A stretch of DNA of 64,000 nucleotides from Collinsella sp. TM10-22 (lineage in GTDB: Bacteria > Actinomycetota > Coriobacteriia > Coriobacteriales > Coriobacteriaceae), in NCBI RefSeq assembly GCF_003466125.1, contig NZ_QSOC01000001.1, forward strand, positions 111,632 through 175,631, read 5' to 3'. The position numbers were made by a program, and so were the translations under genes. The stretch's first letter is position 1. Every line of letters begins with the position of its first letter. Under the pieces are notes generated by a model. That model saw only the letters and a list, made by a program, of their open reading frames with translations, was not told the DNA's origin and ran no database searches. Shown piece after piece: positions 1 through 6,998 of this stretch.

Positions 1-93
1 CGCCGGCAAACGCCGGCGCGCCCCTGCTATTCAAAGAAGCTCGGAAGCCTCTATGCGTCTGTGCAAAAGCGCGTGAACGAGCTCATCTCTTGA
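1..93 (+). CDS. possible 3' end of an unidentified upstream gene (partial)
   Basis: The first frame is open from the window edge to a TGA at 91-93 and ends in a plausible amphipathic tail (KKLGSLYASVQKRVNELIS). The first 18 bases also form a 7-bp GC hairpin (CGCCGGC at 1-7 with GCCGGCG at 12-18), which is more typical of the intergenic repeats elsewhere in the window. The coding reading is therefore doubtful. No family is recognised. Confidence 0.2.
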   Translation, partial: RRQTPARPCYSKKLGSLYASVQKRVNELIS

Positions 94-212
94 GCTCCCA
101 AGAAATTCGCGAGCGCATCAACTCGGGCGTGGCCACCCTGCTGGCCGCGCCCCTCTGCATCGCACTGCTGCTGGTTTTACCATTTCTGATTTGGGATAGG
201 CACCTTCGCTAG
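90..212 (+). CDS. possible 40-residue single-pass membrane peptide
   Basis: A TTG start overlaps the preceding stop by four bases (TTGA), an arrangement typical of translational coupling. The peptide starts MSSQEIRER, has one hydrophobic segment at about residues 16-35 ending in FLIW, and closes with a basic tail DRHLR. I recognise no family. Its last 36 bases are antisense to the end of the truncated gene on the other strand, so at most one of the two reading frames is meaningful there. It could equally be the remnant of a longer membrane protein cut by the same rearrangement. No strong ribosome binding site is visible. Confidence 0.28.
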   Translation: MSSQEIRERINSGVATLLAAPLCIALLLVLPFLIWDRHLR

Positions 213-851
213 CTCCATGCAAGTGAATTGTGGTCCCACGTGGATTCTTTGGGCCCGATCGCGAGCGCGGGCCCGAAGGCTGTAGTAGCTGGCCCATGCC
301 TGGCGCGACGGGTCGCAGACGCTTTCCTGGCTGCCGCCGTCCCAATAGGTGGGTACGTCCATGCGCGCCTTGGCCTGGGACGAGCCGTTGGTTTGGGTTA
401 CGTGGAAGGTCGTCGCGGTGCCCGCGGGGGCGTCGTTCCACGATACGGTGAAGGTGACGCCGTTTTGGCTTGCCGTGGCGGAGTGGGCATAGCCGGTTTC
501 TGCTGCAACGGAGATCGCCTCGGGCGTGCCGTTGGTTTGGGCGCGGAGGGATGGGGTGGGGGCTGTGGTGGCCGTGTTGGTTGCGGCGGCGGTGGCGTCA
601 GCGCTTTCCGCATTGACGGCGTTGGTGCCGGTTGATGTTGTGGTGCTGTCCTCTTCGGTATCTGCTGTCGTATTTGTGTTGGTGCCGTCTTCAGCCTTGC
701 CTGTGTCGATGCTCGTGGCGTCGGCTTGCGCCTGCTGCTCGGTTGTCGCTCGAGGCTGAATGGCTTCCGCAATGGCTGCCATAGGCATTGTTGCGCTGAC
801 CATGGACGTGCACGCGATTGCGCAGAACAGGTAGTAAAGGGGTCGTTTCAT
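177..851 (-). pseudogene. truncated exported repeat/surface protein
   Basis: The start chosen is the ATG at 851 (MKRPLYYLFCAIACTSM), because it gives a clean signal peptide: two positive charges, a hydrophobic core, and a break near AIAEA about residue 28. A long Ala/Thr/Asp/Glu low-complexity linker follows to about residue 110. A folded segment then contains VTFTVSWNDAPAGTATTFHV and MDVPTYWDGGSQESVC. That segment resembles the N-terminal repeat of large Coriobacteriia surface proteins as I remember them, which is recall rather than a search. After about residue 192 (near base 270) the sequence loses that character and runs into unrelated DNA before a stop. The gene thus appears cut off by a rearrangement and is probably non-functional, though a short secreted product is possible. 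Confidence 0.55.
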
Positions 852-955
852 AGCGGAGCCTCTCGGTGGGCAGCGAATAGGGTCCGAAGGCAGCTCCAGG
901 CCAGCACTCCGCACATATTTTGTTGGGGTTTATTTTACGGGAACCCCAGTCTACA

Positions 956-1258
956 TCAGCGAACTTTCTGGGGGATGTTGGGGAGGGGAGTTGGTCCTCG
1001 GCCTCGCTGTGCGTAGATGTCTTCGCCCTCGGCGATGTGTCCGTCGGCGAGGAGTGCGAAGCGGCCATACTGAGCAATGCCAATCCACCCGTCTGCGCAT
1101 CCAAACTCCTGGATTATGCACATCGGGATTTTCACGGTGTTGTCGGCGATATTGTTTTCGCGGACCGTGTACATGCATTAGATGGGGAGGCGCTTGTATC
1201 CGTAGGGGCGCACCAGCATTTTCGATGCCATCGCCGTCAAGACAATTGGGTGTGCATC
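956..1258 (-). pseudogene. interrupted small gene, first of two related copies
   Basis: On the minus strand a frame reads ...DAHPIVLTAMASKMLV...YKRLPI, then a TAA (1178-1180), then CMYTVRENNIADNTVK and on to a stop at 956. The part after the stop (72 residues from the ATG at 1174) includes IIQEFGCADGWIGIAQYGRF and GEDIYAQRG. The two halves read as one protein broken by a nonsense mutation, though the downstream half could be translated alone. A diverged copy with the same core lies on the same strand at about 4765-4910, also with an in-frame stop. The family is not recognised. The pair brackets the reverse-transcriptase cassette. Confidence 0.45.
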
Positions 1259-1299
1259 AAGGCGCTGTTAACTGCATGAGCTGATTTCTTATAACCTGT

Positions 1300-1536
1300 T
1301 TAAGCAAAGCGAGAATGGGGAATAAAAATCACCGCCCATCGCGAGTTGGCGATGGGGTACGCTACTGCTGTCAATATCGCAAACGACGAAATTCCGACGT
1401 TCGCAACATTGACACCAGCGTTGCCTGCTGCTAGCTGGATAAGAGCCTCGATGGTCATAAGTACCAATTCCTCGCTTTCGTCTAGTATGCCATAGGCAAG
1501 CATTGTTTTAGGTGGCCGCGAAAGCGTTGGTTGCAC
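1300..1536 (-). CDS. small hydrophobic hypothetical protein (weak)
   Basis: This 78-codon minus-strand frame starts with GTG at 1536 or ATG at 1503. It is acidic at the start (GILDESEELVL) and then largely hydrophobic (VANVGISSFAILTAVAYP). No Shine-Dalgarno sequence precedes either start; the bases before the ATG at 1503 instead read CCACCT. It fills the 360-base space before the reverse-transcriptase gene. That space could instead be an untranslated RNA region. No family is recognised and the gene may be spurious. Confidence 0.22.
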   Translation of the reverse strand: MQPTLSRPPKTMLAYGILDESEELVLMTIEALIQLAAGNAGVNVANVGISSFAILTAVAYPIANSRWAVIFIPHSRFA

Positions 1537-1555
1537 TTGCTGCGCCTTTGATTAG

Positions 1556-1598
1556 CCTGTCCGGGGAGGGTTAGCCGCCGCTTGTTGATCCGGACAGG
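1556..1598 (+). promoter_or_regulatory. hairpin immediately upstream of the reverse transcriptase
   Basis: CCTGTCCGG (1556-1564) and CCGGACAGG (1590-1598) form a perfect 9-bp stem around a 25-nt loop. The stem ends 21 bases before the preferred TTG start of the RT gene, and no T-run follows, so it is not a typical terminator. Many defence RTs carry a structured noncoding RNA just upstream. This hairpin is a candidate 3' boundary of such an RNA or a translational control element. Confidence 0.4.
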
Positions 1599-1619
1599 TT
1601 GATTTATTTGGGGGGTATT

Positions 1620-3074
1620 TTGGCCGAGTTCGATATCGCTCGTATTCCTCGATATAGTTCCAAAAGTTCATATGCCCATTTCGATCATAGGGCCTCTTTT
1701 GCCGAAGTTCAGGCCAAGATTTTAGATTCAGAGTACGTTTCTCATCATGCGTTCTACCCTCTAATTTCCAACGAGATCATTACTGTTCGGTATCGTGGAG
1801 GTAAGCGAAGCTGCAAAGTTCGCAATATCGCTTATGCCTCGCATTTCGATCACCGCGTCTTCCAGTACTACTCTTATCTGTGGTCGGACTTATATAACAA
1901 GAAGGCTATTGCCGAAGAGTTTAATGAGGTTGCCGTAGCGTACCGCTCTTCGCTTTCATCAGACAGCGCCGTAACTGCTGGCAGCAATATTTCCTCAGCT
2001 AAAAAGGCATTCGACTATATGCGTGAGCAAGATTCGGCTTTTGTGCTTACGGGTGATTTCGAGAGCTTCTTCGACAACCTAAATCATGCCCATCTAATAG
2101 CGTCGTTGCGTTCGTTGTTTCCCAGTGGACGCTTGCCGGACGATCACTATCAAGTTATTAAAAATATCCTTCGCTATTCGTGCTGGCCTATTGCTGATTT
2201 GGCTGCTCGACATGAATTACCATGGTCGGCAATCGATCTTACTTCGGAGAAGACGATCAGTGACGAGGCTATCGAACTTCGGTTTAAGTCTATCCGTGAA
2301 CTTAATAAGCTGGATGTTATCTTGCCAAAAGCGGAGTTTCTTGCAAACAAAAGTAAGGTCATCACCAGACCGTGGAAGCGAACGGGTATTGGGCTGGGAA
2401 TTCCTCAGGGTCTTGCCGCAAGCGGAGTGCTCGCTAACATCTATATGGCCGATATCGACATGAAAGTCAGGCTTGCCGTTGAACGGGTTGGTGGCTTGTA
2501 TCTTCGTTATTGCGATGACTTTATTATTGCCGTTCCAAAGTCTGGCTTTGATGCACTTGTAGAGGCCATCAATCTAATGGCCGGTGTTGATTCCGTTAAA
2601 CTTCAGCCTGAGAAAACCAAGGCATTCCGGGTTGATAGCAGCGGGGTTGCTCAGCTTGATTTTGAAAGCGTTCGTACGGGTAAGGTCCTTTCGTACTCCG
2701 GTGCACATCCGGCACAGAAAGTCAGCTTCTTGGGGTTTGACTTTGACGGGCGCGTTGTAAGACTTCGACAGTCTACGGTTGGAAGGTACCACAAGCGTCT
2801 CCGTGAGGCAGCCAGTGCGATTGCGCGCTCTAATCAGGGGGAGGGAAGGCGCGCATCAAAAAAGCGCGTCTCCGCCCTGTATCAACATTATTCACCGCTC
2901 GGTATTAAGGGAAGAAGGTTATGCCCCTCGGGTGATGCTGACACTTCTACATTTTCTCGCTATGGGAACTTTCTTTCCTACGTGGCGAGAGCCCAACAGG
3001 CGTTTCCTAATGATCCGATTGCCCCCGATGAGGCTAAGATTTACAGGAAGATAAAGCGTCTGAGCGGTCGGTAG
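1620..3074 (+). CDS. reverse transcriptase of the unknown-group/defence (DRT-like) type
   Basis: This is an RNA-directed DNA polymerase of 484 residues. Palm motifs are in order: LTGDFESFFDNL with the first metal-binding Asp at residue 146, GIPQGLAASGVLANIYMADI, then YCDDF at residues 297-301, and SFLGFDFDG after it. About 100 residues precede the palm and include SYAHFDHRASF and NIAYASHFDHRVFQYYSYL. Such an N-terminal block is, in my recollection, shared by Abi/UG-class antiviral RTs and not by group II intron RTs; no maturase or endonuclease domain follows. The TTG at 1620 was chosen because GGGGGG lies 4-9 bases before it; an in-frame TTG at 1599 has no such site. GC is lower than in the housekeeping genes. 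A DUF4238 gene follows after 33 bases. DRT2 is one possible class but cannot be settled here. Confidence 0.8.
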   Translation: MAEFDIARIPRYSSKSSYAHFDHRASFAEVQAKILDSEYVSHHAFYPLISNEIITVRYRGGKRSCKVRNIAYASHFDHRVFQYYSYLWSDLYNKKAIAEEFNEVAVAYRSSLSSDSAVTAGSNISSAKKAFDYMREQDSAFVLTGDFESFFDNLNHAHLIASLRSLFPSGRLPDDHYQVIKNILRYSCWPIADLAARHELPWSAIDLTSEKTISDEAIELRFKSIRELNKLDVILPKAEFLANKSKVITRPWKRTGIGLGIPQGLAASGVLANIYMADIDMKVRLAVERVGGLYLRYCDDFIIAVPKSGFDALVEAINLMAGVDSVKLQPEKTKAFRVDSSGVAQLDFESVRTGKVLSYSGAHPAQKVSFLGFDFDGRVVRLRQSTVGRYHKRLREAASAIARSNQGEGRRASKKRVSALYQHYSPLGIKGRRLCPSGDADTSTFSRYGNFLSYVARAQQAFPNDPIAPDEAKIYRKIKRLSGR

Positions 3075-3107
3075 CCATTGATTTTGCGTTGTATTTTGGA
3101 GGAAGCG

Positions 3108-3994
3108 ATGGTCAAAAACCAACACTATATTCCGCGCTTCTATCTCAAGAATTTTGATGCTTCTGACTCGATGCTCTCCGTTATTCGGATTGAAAATGGA
3201 AAGCCAGGAAGAGTATTAGGTGCAAACCAGATGGTATTTGCTTCGAGAAGTACTTGCATGAGGTAAAAAGCCGTTCGGAGAGTACTTATTTTCAGGAGGG
3301 CGCCATCGAAGATATGCTCAGCCAGGTGGAGTCACGCTTGGCCCCAAAGTACGAAGAGCTTCTTGGGTGTTTAGACGATGGTGAGCTTATCGGCACTGCA
3401 CGCCTGGTTGAGCTGATTGATTGCTTAATCGCATTCATTGCTTCTCTTGTTGTTCGCCATCCAAAATGGCTTGGTCCGGAACGGAAAAAAGCATCAACTT
3501 TAATTCCGTTTCTATTTGAAAAGGAAACTTTGACCGTCAGCGATCTTGAGACGCTTGAAGTCATGGGGCTTAAGGACGATCTTCCGGCTATTGTGGAAAT
3601 GGCAATAATGGATGCCGCGCTATTCTCCACGGACGAGCGTGCGCCTTTGATGCAGATAGTTGATATACTGAAACCGATGAACGTCACATATTTTGCGGCG
3701 CCTGATAATTGTGAGTTCATAGCTACGTCTTTTCCGCTGCACGCTGAATGGATGTCGACATCCGATGCGGACCCTGTGGCGGTTTATTTCCCACTGTCAT
3801 CACAATTCGCAGTGGCCTTCCGTAGTTGTGAACCGACCGGCGGGAAACTCGTTTGGCCTCTCGTAGCGGAACAGGTTGACTCTCTGAATCGTTGTCTTGT
3901 TGGGGGAAGTGACTTAAACGATTTAGTCTTTGGGACTAATGGTTCCTATCTTGCGTCGATAATCTCAGCGACAGCTCAACACGGAAATCAATAG
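3108..3994 (+). pseudogene. DUF4238 protein, frameshifted
   Basis: The start is the ATG at 3108 behind GGAGGA. The product begins MVKNQHYIPRFYLKNFDASD, the hallmark N-terminus of DUF4238 proteins, whose biochemical role is unknown. The frame fails near 3240. Frame one ends at a TGA/TAA soon after VFASRS, while the next frame resumes as CFEKYLHEVKSRSE and runs to 3994. Together the pieces give about 295 residues, a usual DUF4238 length. An indel of one or two bases would restore the gene, so this is either a recent inactivation, phase variation or a sequence error. It is 33 bases downstream of the RT gene and likely co-transcribed with it. DUF4238 genes are often found in defence and mobile regions. 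Confidence 0.7.
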
Positions 3995-4553
3995 ATTAAT
4001 TCAGTACAATTACTCCAAGAACCCTGTTGTTAGGCATTTTTATGACAGCGATAAACCCTTGCCTATTTGGGCGCTATTCGAGGTCATGACTCTAGGAAAC
4101 TTCGGTGTTTTCTATTCGTGCTTAAAGGGCTCGGTTAGACAGAGCATATCTGATGACCTAAAGCTTCCGAACAATTACGACGGTCCCGGGCTTCTCGAAC
4201 GTACTATCTTCGTTCTTAAGGACCTTCGTAACGCAATCGCTCATAATAGCGCTGTTTATGACGTGAGGTTTAAAAGGGCAAAAGTGGGAAATCAGCTTGG
4301 CCAGATGCTGTCATCCGAGGTTGGCGTTCCCTCGATAGATTTTTCAACTATTTCTGATTATGTCGTCCTAATTGTCTATCTGCTCAGAAAGATGATGGTT
4401 TCCAAAACTGAGTGCTATCAGTTAATTCGGAACTACTCTAGCGTGCTGGAAGACTTGCACGGCTCCCTGTCTTCCTCAGATTTTCATAAAATAGTAAAGA
4501 CTGGGGCTAGGAGCAAGATGGATGCACTTCGTAGCTATATAGCTGCTTCTTAA
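3963..4553 (+). pseudogene. C-terminal part of an Abi_2 (AbiD/AbiF-like) protein
   Basis: The frame is open from 3963 and carries NPVVRHFYDSDKPLPIWALF, EVMTLGNFGVFYSCL and LKDLRNAIAHNSAVYDVRFK. These are the conserved middle and C-terminal motifs of the Abi_2 abortive-infection family; the R-N-x-x-A-H motif is the one shared with HEPN-type RNases. The N-terminal half expected in full AbiD/AbiF proteins (roughly the first 120 residues) is missing. The only early starts are a TTG at 4059 without a ribosome binding site. The frame overlaps the end of the DUF4238 gene by 32 bases. It is most simply the 3' remnant of an Abi_2 gene after a deletion; a short RNase-domain protein is a less likely alternative. 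Confidence 0.65.
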
Positions 4554-4678
4554 GAAGCAGTAGCTAAAGATGGAGGTTAAAGATGGAGATGACATTCTTT
4601 GGTGCTGGGCCCGTAGACAAACATAGGATATCGACTAAAATATAGCCAATTGCGGTGGAAGCCTTCGGGCGACACCTG

Positions 4679-4709
4679 AAGAGGGTTGATGCGTCGGCCC
4701 TCTTTTTTT
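4679..4709 (+). terminator. intrinsic terminator after the RT/Abi cassette
   Basis: AAGAGGG and CCCTCTT form a 7-bp stem around a short loop, followed by a run of T residues. It lies about 125 bases after the Abi_2 remnant and would end transcription from the cassette. The rest of 4554-4765 shows nothing else recognisable. Confidence 0.6.
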
Positions 4710-4764
4710 GTCGATTTCTTTACAGCATGCGTGAGATGGCTGCATGGAATCGTTCTGGATAATG

Positions 4765-4910
4765 TCATCTCCAGAATTGCCCCTGCGATCCAGCGGCCGC
4801 TCAAAGCAGGCATACCTCACGATGCCGATTCAGCCGTCGGCGTACCTGAACTCCTCGATCAATCGTCTGGTAGTCAGGACAGCGATGTTTACGGTGCCGC
4901 TCTTTAAATT
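4765..4910 (-). pseudogene. relic of the same small gene as at 956-1258
   Basis: On the minus strand the frame from 4910 reads GTVNIAVLTTRRLIEEF, RYADG, a TGA, then IGIVRYACFE and RGNSGDDII. This matches the core of the copy at 956-1174 (IIQEFGCADGWIGIAQYGRF, then EGEDI), with the conserved Trp codon changed to TGA. There is no intact start or end. It is a decayed paralogue, and the function of the family is unknown. Confidence 0.45.
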
Positions 4911-5028
4911 GAATTGACCCCTTGGAGCCTGGACGATAGAGTAAATAGTTGGTATTGACGTAGTCAACCTACGGGCCTACGTCCTACGGAGAGGCGGCCG
5001 TTCTTTTGGATGGCCGTCTTTCTTCATT

Positions 5029-5154
5029 ATGCTTATTGTGAGGGCTTATTACGCCAAGGTTGGCGGACATAAAATCGTTAATTACATCCGAATGGTCTGG
5101 ATGCCTGAGCGTTATCTGACTGAGAATGAGTCTAAACGGTGTATTAAGGACTAA
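5029..5154 (+). CDS. possible 41-residue leader ORF coupled to abiH
   Basis: An ATG frame (MLIVRAYYAKVGGHKIVNYI...) ends with a TAA at 5152-5154, one base before the GTG at 5156 that best fits as the abiH start. The AAGGA that would serve abiH lies inside its last codons. This stop-start spacing suggests coupling, but there is no clear ribosome binding site for the ORF itself. A possible promoter, TTGACG at 4955-4960, lies upstream. It resembles no family I know and may be chance. Confidence 0.27.
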   Translation: MLIVRAYYAKVGGHKIVNYIRMVWMPERYLTENESKRCIKD

Positions 5155-5155
5155 T

Positions 5156-6520
5156 GTGAGTGCAGAAGATATCAGGTTTACCGGTGAGGATGATGGGAAG
5201 AGATGCCGCAATCATCATCTTATAGTGGTTGGCAACGGTTTCGATCTTTCCTGTGGCCTGGCGTCTTCGTTTAAGGATTTCTTTGAGCCTCGAATGAAGG
5301 TCATAGATTCTCTTGTCTCGGAAGAGGGCGCTTGTGATTACGGAGCCATCAAAGCGAGAGGCCTGACTGCTTGGGATCTAATCCTTAGAAGCCGGAAGGA
5401 CATGGAGGCAAGAGCCTTCAACGTGAACTGGTGCGATGTCGAGACGGCTATTGCCAATGTGTTTGGCATCAACCTGCCCGAGGACGGCATCGACGATGAG
5501 GGCGTAATGATATCCGACTATGCCGTCTCGTTCGGTTCTCTGCAGGACTACTTTTATATAGCAAATGAAGCGAACGCTCTCAATGTAAGTGACTACATCG
5601 AGAATCGGGTCGACGAGATCGAACGGCTTGGAGACGGCATTGACGATGGTAATCAAGGGGTTCTTTCTGAGCTGAGCATTGAAGATTCGGAGAGTTCGGA
5701 TGACTCAGAGGTATATTCTGCTCTATTGAGAGAGGGTGCTCGCCTTTTGGGACACGAGCCCAATCCTTGGACCGAGCGTGTGGGGCATTACCTCGCCCAT
5801 GCGTTCCCTCGGGTCCTTGAGGATCCCGAGGGGCAGTTATCTTCCATCCTCATGTCGGAACTCGAGCGTATGGAACACTACTTCAATTGCTATCTCAAAG
5901 ATGAGGTTGCTCGCAACGATGGCTATTCAGATTGTTCGGATAACTTAATGCGCAAGCTGATTGAGCATACCGTGGTGCCCGATGGTGTGCCCGATGATGC
6001 GGTGACTGTTCTCAACTTTAACTATACGTCTCCATATCGGTGGCTTAAACAGCGGTTTGGGGATGCCGATCTTGTCAATATCCACGGCACGCTTGATGGT
6101 GAATGCATTTTTGGAATCGACGGTTCCGGCAATTTGGATAATCGGGATATCCTCCCATTTACCAAGACATATCGTGTATTGAAGTCTGCCCGAGGGGTTC
6201 CAAGTGGCTCGATTGCTTATCCTTCGCAAAGGGGAGGGGATGGTCTTAAGACATCTTCGATAGTCTTTTTTGGCCATTCGCTTTCGCGAGCCGATTATTC
6301 GTATTTTGAGTCTATTTTTAGCACGGTGGATTTGTATAACGGGCATACCAGCCTGGTCTTCCTATACTCAAGCTACGCCAAGAGTGTTCGCGACTCAGAG
6401 GTGGCCAAGGTACTTGCCCTTCTCGATTACTATGGCGCTTCGCTTGGTATTGCCGGACGTAGCAACAACCTTGCACACAAGCTCATGCTCGAAGGCCGAC
6501 TTGTCGTTCGGGAGATTTAG
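5156..6520 (+). CDS. abiH: AbiH-family abortive infection protein
   Basis: This 454-residue protein belongs to the AbiH family, first known from a lactococcal phage-resistance plasmid and thought to act by abortive infection; its activity is not established. Diagnostic motifs are LIVVGNGFDLSCGL near the N-terminus (a nucleotide-binding-like Gly loop), NFNYTSPY, then VNIHGTLDGECIFGID, and FFGHSLSRADYSYFESIF near the C-terminus. I prefer the GTG at 5156, which has AAGGA five bases upstream, over an in-frame ATG at 5126 with no good site. Length is about normal for the family. It stands as a single gene between the RT cassette and the tandem repeat element, with a weak CGGCC/GGCCG hairpin near 4995-5015 upstream. 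GC is lower than in core genes, consistent with acquisition. Confidence 0.8.
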   Translation: MSAEDIRFTGEDDGKRCRNHHLIVVGNGFDLSCGLASSFKDFFEPRMKVIDSLVSEEGACDYGAIKARGLTAWDLILRSRKDMEARAFNVNWCDVETAIANVFGINLPEDGIDDEGVMISDYAVSFGSLQDYFYIANEANALNVSDYIENRVDEIERLGDGIDDGNQGVLSELSIEDSESSDDSEVYSALLREGARLLGHEPNPWTERVGHYLAHAFPRVLEDPEGQLSSILMSELERMEHYFNCYLKDEVARNDGYSDCSDNLMRKLIEHTVVPDGVPDDAVTVLNFNYTSPYRWLKQRFGDADLVNIHGTLDGECIFGIDGSGNLDNRDILPFTKTYRVLKSARGVPSGSIAYPSQRGGDGLKTSSIVFFGHSLSRADYSYFESIFSTVDLYNGHTSLVFLYSSYAKSVRDSEVAKVLALLDYYGASLGIAGRSNNLAHKLMLEGRLVVREI

Positions 6521-6599
6521 GTCGATCTGCTCAAAAGGTTGTTTTCTGAGGGGTCTCTTATCGCGTCTTCAGTTTTAGGGTGCTTGGTGTTGTCGTGTT

Positions 6600-6860
6600 T
6601 TCCGGAAGTGCGGGGAAAAATCGGAAACCTCCGAGCACACCCGGATTTTTACCAACAAAACCGCAGGTCGCTGATGCCCAAAACCGGGGTGTGGTCGACA
6701 GCTCTCTGTTTTTCACCGCACTTCCGGAACCGCTCGACGGAAGTATGCGGCAAATTTCGGAACTCTCGAGCACGCCGCCCTTTTCAAGAAACAAAACCGC
6801 AGGTAGAAGCTTTGTCACTATCCAGTGTGGTCGAAATGTCTGGAATTTGCCGCATACTTC
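6600..6860. repeat. tandem pair of inverted-repeat elements
   Basis: Unit 1 is bounded by 6600-6620 and 6709-6729, 21-base inverted arms with one mismatch built on CCGGAAGTGCGG. Unit 2 is bounded by GAAGTATGCGGCAAATT (6740-6756) and its exact complement at 6844-6860. The interiors are also related: both contain CGAGCAC and ACAAAACCGCAGGT at matching offsets, so the units are diverged direct copies about 135 bases apart. No transposase is present, so the arms could be a small non-autonomous element or paired RNA hairpins. The remainder of 6521-6947 shows no gene. Confidence 0.65.
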
Positions 6861-6947
6861 TGGTTTGAGCGGCCCTCGCGGTAGGTTTTCATGGTTCGGA
6901 TGGGCTTTGGCTACGTGACTTTTCCAGTAGTTACGTAATTGATGCAG

Positions 6948-6994
6948 GTCTCCTATCTCTTGCCGTAATATAATTACGGCAAGAGATAGGAGAC
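6948..6994. promoter_or_regulatory. perfect 22-bp-arm palindrome covering the ribosome binding site of the ATPase gene
   Basis: Arms 6948-6969 and 6973-6994 are exact complements around a 3-base centre (ATA). The right arm contains TAGGAGA, the probable Shine-Dalgarno sequence of the gene starting at 6999. The centre contains TATAAT (6969-6974), a perfect -10 element. It may be an operator over a promoter, or an RNA hairpin that hides the ribosome binding site if transcription begins upstream. Confidence 0.75.
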
Positions 6995-6998
6995 TCTC

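Noticed and set aside
1299..1619. A stop-free plus-strand frame across the RT upstream region, as expected for a DRT2-type concatemer gene
   Set aside because: All three plus frames contain stops in this interval (for example TAA at 1458, TAG at 1483 and TAG at 1493), so a continuous read-through product is not supported.
6541..6918. Protein-coding frames of 80-110 codons on both strands
   Set aside because: The sequence is explained by the inverted-repeat units; no ribosome binding sites or family motifs, and frames are open on both strands as expected of GC-rich palindromic DNA.
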